Shown here one piece after another: positions 17,662 through 27,052 of a stretch of DNA of 64,000 bases. Each line of letters begins with the position of its first letter. The first letter of the stretch is position 1. The notes beneath the pieces are model-generated. The model worked only from the letters and a program-made list of their open reading frames with translations. It was not told the DNA's origin and made no database searches. Both the position numbers and the translations under genes were made by a program. Source of the DNA: Enterococcus sp. DIV1094 (GTDB lineage: Bacteria; Bacillota; Bacilli; Lactobacillales; Enterococcaceae); the NCBI RefSeq assembly GCF_017316305.2, contig NZ_CP147250.1:558001-622000 (forward strand), given 5' to 3'.

Positions 17662-19431
17662 CTAAGCTACTTTTTTCAAATAATGAGCAATCGTTTCATA
17701 TTTTTGCGGGCTGACCATTGTTGCGACAGAAAAATGAAGCGAATGCGGAGCCACTGAACGTGCTTCCTCAGATAACGATTCTTTTGATACGATCAACGTG
17801 TTCGGATGTTCCGTCAAATCATCGATATTGATTTTTTTCAAAGGAATCTCTAATTGGTTTTTCTTCAAGATATCTTTTAGTAATGATAGTCCCATTGTGG
17901 CAGAACCGGAGCGATCATCATGAACAAGTAAAATCTCTTTGACGTTTTTAAGTTCAGCTAAATCTAGATCTTCCGGTGAAGGCGCGGCTTGTTCCGTTAC
18001 TTGTTGTTCTTCTTTACTCCCTAAAGCTTGAATGATTTCATCATATTTTGGTGAATTCAAAAAGTTTTCAACTGCAACGAACTGAGCATTTGGCGCTTTT
18101 TGTTTTGCCCGTTCCTGTAACTCCACTTGTGTCACGATCAATACGTCTGCTTCATCAGACAGTTGACTGATTGCTTGATTGGTCACTGTTTGAGGTAAGT
18201 GATGCTCTTGTACTTTTTTTCTTAATAAGGAAGCGCCCATTGCACTTGATCCCATACCAGCATCACAGGCGAAAATGATTTTTTTGACTGCTGAAAGCGC
18301 AGGTTGTCCTTGAGTTGCTGCTCCAGTTCCTTTGGCTTGTTGTTTTGCTTGGCGAGTCGCTTCGACTGATTTTTCAAAGTCTTCACTGGTTTCTTTTGCA
18401 TCTGCTTTTAGAATGACCGCAGAGATCCCGAAAGAAACAGCTGTTGCAGCGACGATCCCTAGAATAACTGGTAGGTATGCACTTAGCGGTGCCATTGCTA
18501 AAATTGCAATGATCGAACCCGGTGAAGCCGGTGCGCGTAATCCAGCATCCATCAATTGGAAAACGAAACTGCCTGTCATCCCACCGAAAATCACTGATAA
18601 GAATAATAACGGTTTCATCATCACGTATGGGAAGTAAATCTCATGGATCCCACCTAAGAAGTGGATGATGATTGCGCCAGGTGCAGAAGATTTTGCTGCC
18701 CCTTTACCGAACATTGTGAAAGCTAACAATACACCTAGCCCAGGTCCAGGGTTTGATTCCAATAAGAAAAGGATCGATTGTCCTGCGGAAGCTACTTGTT
18801 CTGTGCCTAAAGGTGTCAAAATACCGTGATTGATCGCATTATTCAAAAATAGAATTTTAGCTGGCTCGATAAAAATACTTGTCAATGGAATCAAATTTGC
18901 ATTTAAAATTGCTTCAACGCCTGTTGCCATCGCTTGCGTCAATGTATCGACCACTGGACCAATGGCAGAAAAGCCAAGCAATGCTAGCGCAAAACCGATC
19001 AATCCTGCAGAGAAGTTATTGACCAACATTTCAAACCCTGATTTGATATGCTTTTGAAAAATTTGATCGAATTTCTTGATGGCATAGCCACCTAATGGAC
19101 CCATGATCATCGCACCAAGCATCATCGGGATATCTGTTCCGACAATCACACCCATCGTTGCGATGGCTCCTACGACTGAACCACGATCACCACCGATGAC
19201 TTTCCCTCCGGTATAGCCGATCAATAGCGGGATCAGATAGGTCAACATCGGGCCTACCATCGAAGCAAATGCTTCATTTGGTAAATAGCCATCTGGAATA
19301 AATAATGCCGTAAGGACACCCCAGGCAATCAATGCTCCAATGTTTGGCATCACCATACTGGATAAGGTACTTCCTAACTTTTGTACTTTTGCTTTGAATG
19401 AAATTTTATTTTTTGGCATCGTCTTTTCCAC
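17662..19431 (-). CDS. mtlA: PTS mannitol EIICB with a second, cysteine-less EIIB-like domain
   Basis: A 589-residue mannitol permease. The EIIC part (about 20-345) contains [13 protein letters not shown] and [15 protein letters not shown]. The EIIB domain (about 390-480) carries the phosphocysteine in [15 protein letters not shown] further 90 residues (about 495-589) repeat the EIIB pattern, with [13 protein letters not shown] in place of the Cys loop. Extra frame upstream starts at a TTG (19464); AAAGGAG eight bases before GTG 19431 favours 19431. A cre site and an inverted repeat lie upstream. Confidence 0.93.
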   Translation of the reverse strand: MEKTMPKNKISFKAKVQKLGSTLSSMVMPNIGALIAWGVLTALFIPDGYLPNEAFASMVGPMLTYLIPLLIGYTGGKVIGGDRGSVVGAIATMGVIVGTDIPMMLGAMIMGPLGGYAIKKFDQIFQKHIKSGFEMLVNNFSAGLIGFALALLGFSAIGPVVDTLTQAMATGVEAILNANLIPLTSIFIEPAKILFLNNAINHGILTPLGTEQVASAGQSILFLLESNPGPGLGVLLAFTMFGKGAAKSSAPGAIIIHFLGGIHEIYFPYVMMKPLLFLSVIFGGMTGSFVFQLMDAGLRAPASPGSIIAILAMAPLSAYLPVILGIVAATAVSFGISAVILKADAKETSEDFEKSVEATRQAKQQAKGTGAATQGQPALSAVKKIIFACDAGMGSSAMGASLLRKKVQEHHLPQTVTNQAISQLSDEADVLIVTQVELQERAKQKAPNAQFVAVENFLNSPKYDEIIQALGSKEEQQVTEQAAPSPEDLDLAELKNVKEILLVHDDRSGSATMGLSLLKDILKKNQLEIPLKKINIDDLTEHPNTLIVSKESLSEEARSVAPHSLHFSVATMVSPQKYETIAHYLKKVA

Positions 19432-19465
19432 TTCAACCGCTCCTTTTTCTCTTTCTTTAACCAAA

Positions 19466-19481
19466 TTGTATCCGCTTACTA
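19466..19481 (-). promoter_or_regulatory. cre site (CcpA) upstream of mtlA
   Basis: Read on the minus strand, TAGTAAGCGGATACAA matches WTGNNARCGNWWWCAW at all but one fixed position. It lies 35 bases upstream of the mtlA start, where CcpA would repress the mannitol operon when glucose is present. Confidence 0.6.
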
Positions 19482-19500
19482 ACGAGATAAATAGTCGGAC

Positions 19501-19524
19501 TTTGGCACGATCATTTGTGCCAAA
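19501..19524. promoter_or_regulatory. Inverted repeat, likely MtlR operator of mtlA–mtlF–mtlD
   Basis: TTTGGCAC (19501-19508) and GTGCCAAA (19517-19524) form a perfect 8-bp inverted repeat. The half-sites agree with the published MtlR pattern TTGNCACA-N4-TGTGNCAA as I recall it, with two extra bases in the centre. The mtlR gene is 13 kb away in the second mtl cluster. Confidence 0.5.
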
Positions 19525-19672
19525 ATATGGAGGATTGAAAAGGACTGTGGTGATGCAAGATATTTGACATTTCTTAAAGACATAGAAACAATAGCTCTTT
19601 TTCTATCTTTGGGTATATTGTAAAAACCTCATCCAACAGGCTGTAGCATTGTTGTGCTGTCGGTCATTCTTC

Positions 19673-20695
19673 TCATTCTACTGATTCCCCCAAACGAGCC
19701 AATCGCTCTTCCCAAAGTTTTACACTGTCAGAACGATCAGAAGAATCCTCATAGAAGCGAATAAAATCTAAGATAATGGCTGCTTGCTCGATATAAGCCG
19801 CCATCACCGCTTTCAATTCTTCCGTCTGGATATTTTGAGACAGCTCTTTCGCCTTGTCTATTTCTTTTTCTTTCAACCAATCAAGACTTTCTTGCAAATA
19901 AAACTGATCGATTGTCAAAGTAATCTCTGGCTGGTTTATATGGCGATTCAACACAACTGCTTCTTCGATTTGTTCAAGTTCCAAATAGGCAATTGCCAAC
20001 TTGACTTGGCGTTGTTCTGTTAATTGTTCCACGTGGGTCACAATCACTGTTTCCCAATCTTTCTGATAAAAAGCTAGATCGAACGTCGCATTTCCTGTTG
20101 GTCTTTGCTCGTTCAGCTTCTCAACCCAAGAAAATTCCTGTTGTTCCACTAAATGATCGAGCAATTGTTGATACTGATCCGGATATTTTTCAGCAGCTTC
20201 GTCATATGCTCCTGCTTCGACTAGTGACTGCCATGAAATGTTCTGAGAGTCCTCAGTTACTTTTGGTTCGTTATTTGCACTTTGTCCGACAAACATGCTG
20301 GCACCTCGTATAACAACAAAAACGATTACTCCACTGAGAAGTAATCGCTGGATGATCTTTTTCCAATCAATTCGTGATAACTGATACTTTTTCCACCTAT
20401 TGCTTGGATCAGTGAAAAGCATCTTCTTTTCTGTTTTATTTGTTTCTTTGACTTGCTCCCAGTCTGAATCTAATACTTCTTCAATCTCCTCAGTTAATGG
20501 AAATTGTAGAATCTTCTCCAGCAGAAGTACTCCTTTACGATCATAAATTCGTAGACGACAATGTCCTTGTATGTTTGCCATCAAGACCCGGCGGTTTTCA
20601 GTTTCTAAATATTCCAAAGCCTGAAACAAATCTAACTGGGTTTCTTCTACTTGTAAGTGATGAATCTGGTCGATGATTGCAGTTTCTTTCGCCAT
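19673..20695 (-). CDS. Unrecognised single-TM protein, last gene of the T4SS-like operon
   Basis: I do not recognise this 340-residue protein. A cytoplasmic part of about 135 residues is followed by one membrane segment (about 138-155, LLLSGVIVFVVIRGASMFVG). The extracellular part of about 185 residues is rich in Glu and Gln and looks helical, resembling tandem TPR-like helices. The bitopic layout loosely recalls EssB/YukC, but I see no sequence motif to support that. The start at 20695 follows GGGAGGG by six bases; an ATG at 20749 overlapping the previous stop by four bases is the alternative. Confidence 0.65.
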   Translation of the reverse strand: MAKETAIIDQIHHLQVEETQLDLFQALEYLETENRRVLMANIQGHCRLRIYDRKGVLLLEKILQFPLTEEIEEVLDSDWEQVKETNKTEKKMLFTDPSNRWKKYQLSRIDWKKIIQRLLLSGVIVFVVIRGASMFVGQSANNEPKVTEDSQNISWQSLVEAGAYDEAAEKYPDQYQQLLDHLVEQQEFSWVEKLNEQRPTGNATFDLAFYQKDWETVIVTHVEQLTEQRQVKLAIAYLELEQIEEAVVLNRHINQPEITLTIDQFYLQESLDWLKEKEIDKAKELSQNIQTEELKAVMAAYIEQAAIILDFIRFYEDSSDRSDSVKLWEERLARLGESVE

Positions 20696-20745
20696 ACGCT
20701 GCCCTCCCTTATTCATTTTGTTTTTTCCATCGAACATCGTGTCCA

Positions 20746-21282
20746 TCATCCAACTGTCACGTCATCTTGAAACAAAACCAACTGCTCAAGATCATCTAAT
20801 AAAAAGCGATGATCGTCAGTCTCATAAAGATACGTTAGTTTTACGCCCACACGATGGCGGATCTCTTTTTTTACAACATCCCCTTCTTCATTCAATAAAG
20901 AGGTCGTAAAATCAACCAGACACAGAACTTCGATCACTTCATCATTTGTTTTTTTGAAATAATGCTCGCTCGTCAGCCATCGACTAAATCCAAAACGTTG
21001 CGGGATATGCGCTTTTTTAAGCTGTTCTGCTTTTGCCTTTTCCTGCATGTTATTCGATAGAAAATCAACGTATGTGGTGTAATTCTCACCGACTGTTTCA
21101 AACGTATAATATGCTTGCAAAAATTCTTTCACTTGTGCTTCTGAAAGTTGGCCGGCTTTCTGTTCAGATTCTTGCCTTTTTTCTTGTGAACGAGAACCGA
21201 CAGACCAGCCAATGCTAAAAGTAATCCCCCCTATCAGTAAAAGAACAAGAACAAAAGAACGAAAACTGGATGTTAGGTTCAT
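20746..21282 (-). CDS. VirB8/TcpC-like bitopic protein of the T4SS-like operon
   Basis: A 178-residue protein with one N-terminal membrane segment (about 9-30) and a C-terminal domain. The helical start AQVKEFLQAYYTFE is followed by beta strands (VIEVLCLVDF, VGVKLTYLYE), the order expected of an NTF2-like VirB8 fold. Length, topology and position after the hydrolase gene resemble PrgL of pCF10-type conjugation systems. The assignment is structural and by gene order, not by a signature motif. It overlaps the upstream gene by four bases (ATGA). Confidence 0.55.
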   Translation of the reverse strand: MNLTSSFRSFVLVLLLIGGITFSIGWSVGSRSQEKRQESEQKAGQLSEAQVKEFLQAYYTFETVGENYTTYVDFLSNNMQEKAKAEQLKKAHIPQRFGFSRWLTSEHYFKKTNDEVIEVLCLVDFTTSLLNEEGDVVKKEIRHRVGVKLTYLYETDDHRFLLDDLEQLVLFQDDVTVG

Positions 21283-23204
21283 TTGATTTCTCCCATCAAT
21301 CGATAGAAATAAACAGGAGCCAATTGGAAGTCACCCGCATATCCTTCAAATGGTGTGATGACGATATCTCCTTCTTGACCATAGCCGCGAGAAGTAGCAG
21401 GAGTACAATGAAGGATCGTTTTACCTCCTTCATCCAAAAATATGCCTGTATGACCATAACTGCCTAAAGAGTGTCCTTTCTTTCCCCAAACAAACAAATC
21501 ACCCGCTCTTACATCTTCACGACTGATTGGCATTAGGAGCGTTCCTTCTAAAGAATATAATGTCTCAGTGCTCCCAAGTTGAACAGGCAGACCTACGCCT
21601 CTCATCGCCCAGAAAACAAAAGAGGAGCAATCATGATAAGGAAAGGTTCCGCGTTCAAATCCTTGCGAGTATTGAACATTTTTACGATACAATGTTCTTG
21701 CTTGCGCCAACACCTGTTGACCAAGCGTGTGATCTGCTTGCCAGAGTAAGCTCATATCTTTACTGCCGCCTAGTTGGACAAATAATTCTTTGATCGTTGG
21801 TACCCAATATTGGTTTAAGCCAAGAGGATCATTACTTGCACCTACAGGACAGTAGACACTTCCAAGTTGCTCTACTGTCAGCAGTCTTTGAACGACGATC
21901 AATTGATTCAACGTTCGGGCAGTGGCCGCGATCCCTTCTTCAAGTGTGGGATAGGAAAGTAACTCATTTTCTCGCATCAAGCCCCCTGGATTGTTCTTTT
22001 CACGAATCCCTTTACTCGTCCCCCAAGCAGTTTCGTGGATCATGATCGCAGCTAAAACGATTGGTGAAATCCCATTGTCTTTAGCTGCTTGGATGATCGT
22101 CTCTGCCTGATTGCTAAATGCATGACAATGAAGTAAAATCACTTCTCGAAATTTCTGTTCATTGAAGGTAGTCCCTATGCCACTTGAATCGAACAGCCCC
22201 TGATCGTTATCGATTACGTTGGGGAAATAAAACGCTGGATTGACTGTGTCACCTTTTTTATGATAAGACAAGTGCAATTCATCTTGTTTCACGCGACCGA
22301 TTTCTTCACCTTTCGAAACAGTTTGTCCCTCAGTTGCTGTAATGACGACATCGTGATAAGTAATTTTCTGGTGATTTGTTGTGATTGTTACATTCTCTTG
22401 ATCTCTTGTAATATCTCCTCCAATGGCAGCGACTAAGATCTCGTTTGGTTCTGTCTGGATAACTATTCCCTCAAATAGTCGCTTTTCCCGATCCGTTGCG
22501 TAATACCCAAAACGTTGTGTTATACGCACTGAATCTTCCTCTTTCAATGGATTACTCAATTCAGTCAAACTGGCATAAAGACCAATTTCCGCTAACAACT
22601 GCCGTCTTTCTTGCCACTCTGGCGTCCAAGTGATCACTTGAGACAATGGTCGTGACATTACTTTCACTTGTTCCTCCTTGCTATCTATTTGCCACAACTG
22701 TTGATGTAGCTCTTTGATCGTTTCTTTGAGTCCATCTGGTGTGTCCAATCGGTAATCCCCATAAGCCAAATCTAAATATACTAACACCTCATCTATATCA
22801 GTTCTTATCACAACTTCATTTGAAGTTACCACTCGATCATTCACTAAAATCGGTTTCTCTGTTGTTTTTAATTCCAATGTCAATTCAGCGTCTAATTCGG
22901 TTAAGTATTTCCAGACATGTGTCAATTCAAACTCATTAGTTTTGACGGTGGCAGAAGAAACAAACCCGATCATGCTGAAGAAAATAAAAAATATTAGACT
23001 GCTTGCACCAATAAATATATAAGGAGTGACTTTATTGATGCGTAGGCTTTTATTTTCCACCAAAGAAAAGTCAGCTGTTTTTTGATGGGAACCACTCATC
23101 CCTCTTATAGGATCGCCAATTTTTCTACGCAGAAAATGCCTGATATTCCTTCGTTGATTTCGTTCTCTCTTGTCCGCTTCTGTCGCTATCTTAGATTGAG
23201 TCAT
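21279..23204 (-). CDS. Three-domain peptidoglycan hydrolase, PrgK/VirB1-like
   Basis: A 641-residue protein with a basic cytoplasmic N-terminus, a membrane segment (about 55-77) and three extracellular modules. A LytM-like fold (about 240-330) ends in a degenerate HLSYHKKGDTVNP. A lysozyme/SLT-like domain (about 360-490) contains IVLAAIMIHETAWGTSKG with a candidate catalytic Glu. A C-terminal NlpC/P60 or CHAP domain has Cys in HDCSSFVFWAM and His in YGHTGIFLD. The same triple layout is known from PrgK, the conjugation hydrolase that opens the wall for the channel. It overlaps both neighbours by four bases. Confidence 0.8.
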   Translation of the reverse strand: MTQSKIATEADKRERNQRRNIRHFLRRKIGDPIRGMSGSHQKTADFSLVENKSLRINKVTPYIFIGASSLIFFIFFSMIGFVSSATVKTNEFELTHVWKYLTELDAELTLELKTTEKPILVNDRVVTSNEVVIRTDIDEVLVYLDLAYGDYRLDTPDGLKETIKELHQQLWQIDSKEEQVKVMSRPLSQVITWTPEWQERRQLLAEIGLYASLTELSNPLKEEDSVRITQRFGYYATDREKRLFEGIVIQTEPNEILVAAIGGDITRDQENVTITTNHQKITYHDVVITATEGQTVSKGEEIGRVKQDELHLSYHKKGDTVNPAFYFPNVIDNDQGLFDSSGIGTTFNEQKFREVILLHCHAFSNQAETIIQAAKDNGISPIVLAAIMIHETAWGTSKGIREKNNPGGLMRENELLSYPTLEEGIAATARTLNQLIVVQRLLTVEQLGSVYCPVGASNDPLGLNQYWVPTIKELFVQLGGSKDMSLLWQADHTLGQQVLAQARTLYRKNVQYSQGFERGTFPYHDCSSFVFWAMRGVGLPVQLGSTETLYSLEGTLLMPISREDVRAGDLFVWGKKGHSLGSYGHTGIFLDEGGKTILHCTPATSRGYGQEGDIVITPFEGYAGDFQLAPVYFYRLMGEIK

Positions 23205-25651
23205 GGCGATACTTCCTGTCGTAATTTATGACGTTCAATAGGATCGGTGGTGATCAATTCATAAAGTTTTGTTGTTGCGTCCACAGTATTTGAGAAAGGA
23301 ACGATCGCATTCCCCGCACGTATCAGTCCGGCTCCTTTAATTGGATTGATCAATTGTTTTTGTTGCTGATAAGAAAGACTGAATAAAGTAGACAGCTCAT
23401 CTAGGTCACTTTTTGCTTGTTTGAGCATGATGATAAATTCCGTATTACTTAACATCCGGCGGGCTTTATCTGACAATAATAATGTTTCAACATTTTGAGT
23501 AATCCCGGTAGCGATCGCTCCCCATTTTCGGATTCGACTCCAGAGTTCAAAAAAATAATTTTCACAGTAAGGATCATTTAGCAGTAGCTGCATTTCATCG
23601 ATATAGATCCAAGTAGTGATGCCTCGGTCACGATTACGAACAACCCGATTCCATACTTGTTCCAAAACAACCATCATCCCAAATGTTTTCAATTGGCTTC
23701 CTAGTTGTTTCGTATTGTAGATCACAAAACGTTTATTCAAAGAAACGTTAGTTGTTTGAGAGAAAATCGACAGTGAACCTTCGATGTACAACTCTAGATC
23801 TAACGCTAGTGTTTGCGCCTCTGCTTCTGGTTGTTCTTTTAAAAGTGGAAACCAATCTTCCGCGAGTGTCGGCGCTGTCTTTTCTAAGGTTGGTTGGAAA
23901 TTGAAATACGTCAAGCGAGTGACTCGATCGATGATTGAACGTTGTGCTGAATTTAACCCAGTGGGGCCACCAATCAATGCTTCACAAGCAGTCAACAAAA
24001 AATCAGCTTTCAATTTGATCGGATCAGCCTCTCCCTTTAAGTCTTCTGAACTATCTAATAAGTTGATGAATGTATCTGTATTTGGGGCAATATTGATGAT
24101 TTGAGCATCAAAATCATTACCGATGACCGTATCTTCGTCTTCCGGATCAATCGAAATGACCTCATCTTCTGGATTTTTAAGTAACGTCGTGATTACTTCA
24201 TATTTTTTGGCTACACCTTTCCCTGAACCAGAACTACCTAAAATCATGCCACTCGGCGTGTTTAGCAATTTACGATTGATTCTGACACTATTCTTGGTTG
24301 TTTGATTTTGCCCATAGTATTTCCCATCGCTATGGTCGAGATCTTGTGCGGAAAAAGGGATAAAGATTGCTGTACTTTCTGTCGTCAGCGTTCGTTGCTG
24401 CTCGATCCAATTCTTGCCTAAAGGTAAAACTGAATTGAACCCTTCATCTTGTAGATAGTCCAACGCACTGAAAGTGCAACGATTTTTACGTCCGATATGT
24501 TGTACTTGTTCCGCAATATCAGCAAGTTGTTCTTTTGACTGAGCGCGAAAATAAACTAAGAAGGTGACAAAATATAATTTCTGTCCTGTTTTGACTAAGT
24601 CATCTAATAAAGCTTCAGCTTCCTTGATACTATTGGTCAATTCATAGGGAATGCTCGAATAAGGATCATACCCTTTTTGTGTTGCTCTTCTTTCCGCAGC
24701 CGTTTTATCTCCTTCCATGTACGCTTTTTTTATTTGGATCAGTTGATTCGCTTTTTCGGAATCCACTGGATCAATGTGGATCGATAAACATAGCTCTTCA
24801 CCAATATCCATCAATTCTAAAATCAGCTTATCAGACAGCTTAGTGGGATACTCTTTCAAATAAAGTACTTGGGCGTAATTTGAACCGAGTTCGAAATAGT
24901 CTTTTGCTTTAAAGTTAAAACTTGATGGCGTCACAACTGCTTTTGTGGATAAACGGCTATAAACCAAATCTATATAATTGAATTGGAATAATTCATTGGG
25001 CTTGATCAATTCATGGAGAAGCTGCAACCGTTCTTTTCCAGAAAGAAGTTGACTACTCGACTCGATTTCTGACAGGCTATTGCTGAGTTGTTGTTCGATG
25101 CGCTCAAGCGAACGTTTGGCTTGAGCATAATCAGTGGCTTGTGTGGTGAATGTTACTATATTCTGTTTACTAAAGTTCCTGCCGCCTTCTGTCATTGTTT
25201 GCCGAAGCATTTCATTCAATTCCTGTCGATAGATATCCTGTCTTTCCCCTGTTTCTTCATAAAACAATTGCTTTTCCAGGTCCTTTTGTTCGATGCGCTT
25301 CTTTCGCAAGGTGATCGTTAGGTGCGTTCGCTCATCACAGCTATCTAGCAAGGTACAATACCTTTGAAAAATAGCTTGTTGTTCTTCTTTCGGTGCAATT
25401 TGATAATTGACATCAGAAAACTGGATACTTTTGGAGTAGTAGCCAGAAGGAAGTTCACAAATCCCACTTTCATACATTTTTTCATAACGGATCTTCCCCT
25501 GTGCATGTTTGGGAGGTGCTGATTTCCGCTCTTTTTTTCCTCTTTTTTTCTTTTGCTTGTGTAATAATTTGGCTAATGAAGATTTCTTAGTTCCCTTGTT
25601 CACTTCGATGTTTCTCTGTTTTATTGTTTTTCCTCGTTGAAATCCCCTCAT
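23201..25651 (-). CDS. VirB4-like ATPase of the T4SS-like operon
   Basis: An 816-residue VirB4/TraE-type ATPase (PrgJ-like), the motor of the channel. A very basic N-terminus is followed by the VirB4 N-domain and a C-terminal RecA-like domain. The P-loop reads ILGSSGSGKGVAKK (24215-24241), with Gly where Ser or Thr normally binds magnesium. Walker B is TTWIYIDEMQLLL, and GITQNVETLL is a conserved later motif. The frame continues upstream, but GGAGG six bases before ATG 25651 marks the start, overlapping prgI by 65 bases. It overlaps the hydrolase gene by ATGA. Confidence 0.85.
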   Translation of the reverse strand: MRGFQRGKTIKQRNIEVNKGTKKSSLAKLLHKQKKKRGKKERKSAPPKHAQGKIRYEKMYESGICELPSGYYSKSIQFSDVNYQIAPKEEQQAIFQRYCTLLDSCDERTHLTITLRKKRIEQKDLEKQLFYEETGERQDIYRQELNEMLRQTMTEGGRNFSKQNIVTFTTQATDYAQAKRSLERIEQQLSNSLSEIESSSQLLSGKERLQLLHELIKPNELFQFNYIDLVYSRLSTKAVVTPSSFNFKAKDYFELGSNYAQVLYLKEYPTKLSDKLILELMDIGEELCLSIHIDPVDSEKANQLIQIKKAYMEGDKTAAERRATQKGYDPYSSIPYELTNSIKEAEALLDDLVKTGQKLYFVTFLVYFRAQSKEQLADIAEQVQHIGRKNRCTFSALDYLQDEGFNSVLPLGKNWIEQQRTLTTESTAIFIPFSAQDLDHSDGKYYGQNQTTKNSVRINRKLLNTPSGMILGSSGSGKGVAKKYEVITTLLKNPEDEVISIDPEDEDTVIGNDFDAQIINIAPNTDTFINLLDSSEDLKGEADPIKLKADFLLTACEALIGGPTGLNSAQRSIIDRVTRLTYFNFQPTLEKTAPTLAEDWFPLLKEQPEAEAQTLALDLELYIEGSLSIFSQTTNVSLNKRFVIYNTKQLGSQLKTFGMMVVLEQVWNRVVRNRDRGITTWIYIDEMQLLLNDPYCENYFFELWSRIRKWGAIATGITQNVETLLLSDKARRMLSNTEFIIMLKQAKSDLDELSTLFSLSYQQQKQLINPIKGAGLIRAGNAIVPFSNTVDATTKLYELITTDPIERHKLRQEVSP

Positions 25652-25970
25652 GTTCTTCCTCCAAACGAGCATTTTGATAAGGATAGTGCTTTGTTGCGAT
25701 AAAATGACGCCAACGAACAAAGAGATATTTTTCCAAAGGTAACTGATTTTTTTTGATCCAACCAACAGATAGAATCGGACTGGTAAAAAACATCAATATA
25801 AAGCCCAGATCATCGATAGAATATCCCCAAACAAAATGATTGAGCAGACCGATCGGCAAAATCACTACTAGTGTTAAAGCGATCACGATGATCTGCCTTA
25901 GTGAGAAACCAAAAAAGATTTTTTCTTGGTATTCTTTGATTTCTTTTCTAATTACTACTTCTACTGCCAT
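25587..25970 (-). CDS. PrgI-family (VirB3-like) membrane protein
   Basis: A 127-residue protein of the PrgI family. The conserved start RKEIKEYQEKIFFGFSLRQ leads into two membrane segments (about 26-45 and 50-70), then a cytoplasmic charged tail. In conjugation systems this small VirB3-like protein anchors the VirB4 ATPase at the membrane, and the virB4 gene follows here too. ATG 25970 (MAVEVVIRK) follows AAAGG; an ATG at 25994 overlapping the upstream stop by four bases is equally possible. Confidence 0.8.
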   Translation of the reverse strand: MAVEVVIRKEIKEYQEKIFFGFSLRQIIVIALTLVVILPIGLLNHFVWGYSIDDLGFILMFFTSPILSVGWIKKNQLPLEKYLFVRWRHFIATKHYPYQNARLEEEHEGISTRKNNKTEKHRSEQGN

Positions 25971-25990
25971 ATTTCCACGCCTTTCTTCAC

Positions 25991-26824
25991 TCATGCTGCA
26001 ACGATGATCGCTTTAGACCATTTCAATGTATAGAACAAACACATAGATAGTGCCAGGCAATTGCCAACGATTGCGCTGATCACGGCAATCATTCCTTGCT
26101 TCTCATCAAATGAAAAAACAGTACTCACTAGAAGCGGATAGATATTCAACACGATAAATAGCAAGACTCCTTGTAAAGATGCCGCGCCAAAAAGCTTTAA
26201 AAAATTCTTTCCGACATGTCCGATTTCTGTGTTTACTAAAGCAACGATCGGTAAAGGTGAAATACTCAAATAAAGATACATTTCCAAAAAGCGTAAAAAG
26301 ATCAGCACTTGCGCAAGGACGCTGACAATGATCGATAGGACTAATGGAACGAGTAAGATCATCAACAACGTCATTTTCTCGAAAAAACCTAACTGAGCAA
26401 TTTGCTCCATCACACCGACAATATCCATTGTTTGATCCGTAACACCTGGGATTTCCAATTGATTGATGCCTTGGCTAACAAAGATACCCACATCCATAAT
26501 GGCATTGAGAAAAACCATCAAATGTCGTAAAAGCAATACGGTCAAGCCGATTTTGATAAACAATGGCAAGAATAGTTCCAGACCACCAAATTCTGACTGT
26601 TTCCCGTATAAGCGATGCGTGAGTTGTTGGAATTCGATCAATAGTAGGAAACCTAACAGTGAATACGCGATAGGTTTGACGACACTTTCCATGATCGTCA
26701 CGCTGTAACGATAGATTTCCGGCAAATAATGTTCTAGGTTTTGCAACAGACTGTTTTTATGATTCGTCGATAAACTTAATTGTTCTGCCATTGTTTGTAG
26801 TAGAAATTCTATCGCACCGTCCAT
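25991..26824 (-). CDS. VirB6/TrbL-like polytopic membrane protein
   Basis: A 277-residue protein with about six membrane helices (near 55-75, 85-110, 150-175, 178-205, 215-235 and 243-270). Motifs such as FLRFLEMYLYLSISPLPI are typical of VirB6/TrbL proteins, which form the inner-membrane pore of type IV secretion systems. The position between the VirB2-like gene and prgI matches Gram-positive conjugation operons. The size is close to PrgH-type proteins. Confidence 0.75.
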   Translation of the reverse strand: MDGAIEFLLQTMAEQLSLSTNHKNSLLQNLEHYLPEIYRYSVTIMESVVKPIAYSLLGFLLLIEFQQLTHRLYGKQSEFGGLELFLPLFIKIGLTVLLLRHLMVFLNAIMDVGIFVSQGINQLEIPGVTDQTMDIVGVMEQIAQLGFFEKMTLLMILLVPLVLSIIVSVLAQVLIFLRFLEMYLYLSISPLPIVALVNTEIGHVGKNFLKLFGAASLQGVLLFIVLNIYPLLVSTVFSFDEKQGMIAVISAIVGNCLALSMCLFYTLKWSKAIIVAA

Positions 26825-26838
26825 TCACTTCTGTCCTT

Positions 26839-27042
26839 TCACATCGAAATATTCGTGATCCACGCACCGGCAGCTAAAACCACTGCTCCACCAACGATTT
26901 GAAAAATGGCATGTTGCATACCTGGACCATTGTGTTCCTTGATTGCAACGCCTAATTGGATGATGCCCCAGACAGTCAGTAAACTGCCTGCGGTAATGAT
27001 TCCATTGGAAAATAGTGACATTGCTTGATTGAAATATTCCAT
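26839..27042 (-). CDS. VirB2-like (Maff2-type) small membrane protein
   Basis: A 67-residue protein with two hydrophobic helices (about 13-33 and 44-64) around the loop KEHNGPGMQHAIFQIVGGA. This pattern, with VWGIIQLG and a Gly-rich second helix, is that of the small Maff2 or VirB2/TrbC-like proteins found just upstream of virB6 in Firmicute conjugative elements. In a T4SS it would be the pilin-like or channel-lining subunit; that role is inferred. Confidence 0.7.
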   Translation of the reverse strand: MEYFNQAMSLFSNGIITAGSLLTVWGIIQLGVAIKEHNGPGMQHAIFQIVGGAVVLAAGAWITNISM

Positions 27043-27052
27043 TCGTTTCTCC

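Noticed and set aside
19501-19524. Possible sigma-54 promoter (TTGGCACG with a following TTTG)
   Set aside because: The -12 element lacks the required GC and it points away from mtlA. The perfect inverted repeat fits an operator better.
19673-20695. Assignment of the last operon gene to type VII secretion (EssB/YukC)
   Set aside because: Only the bitopic layout is similar. No EssC, WXG100 or other type VII gene is nearby.
22739-22939. Plus-strand open frames across the 19673-31806 region
   Set aside because: They are antisense to long conserved proteins and lack ribosome binding sites and recognisable motifs.
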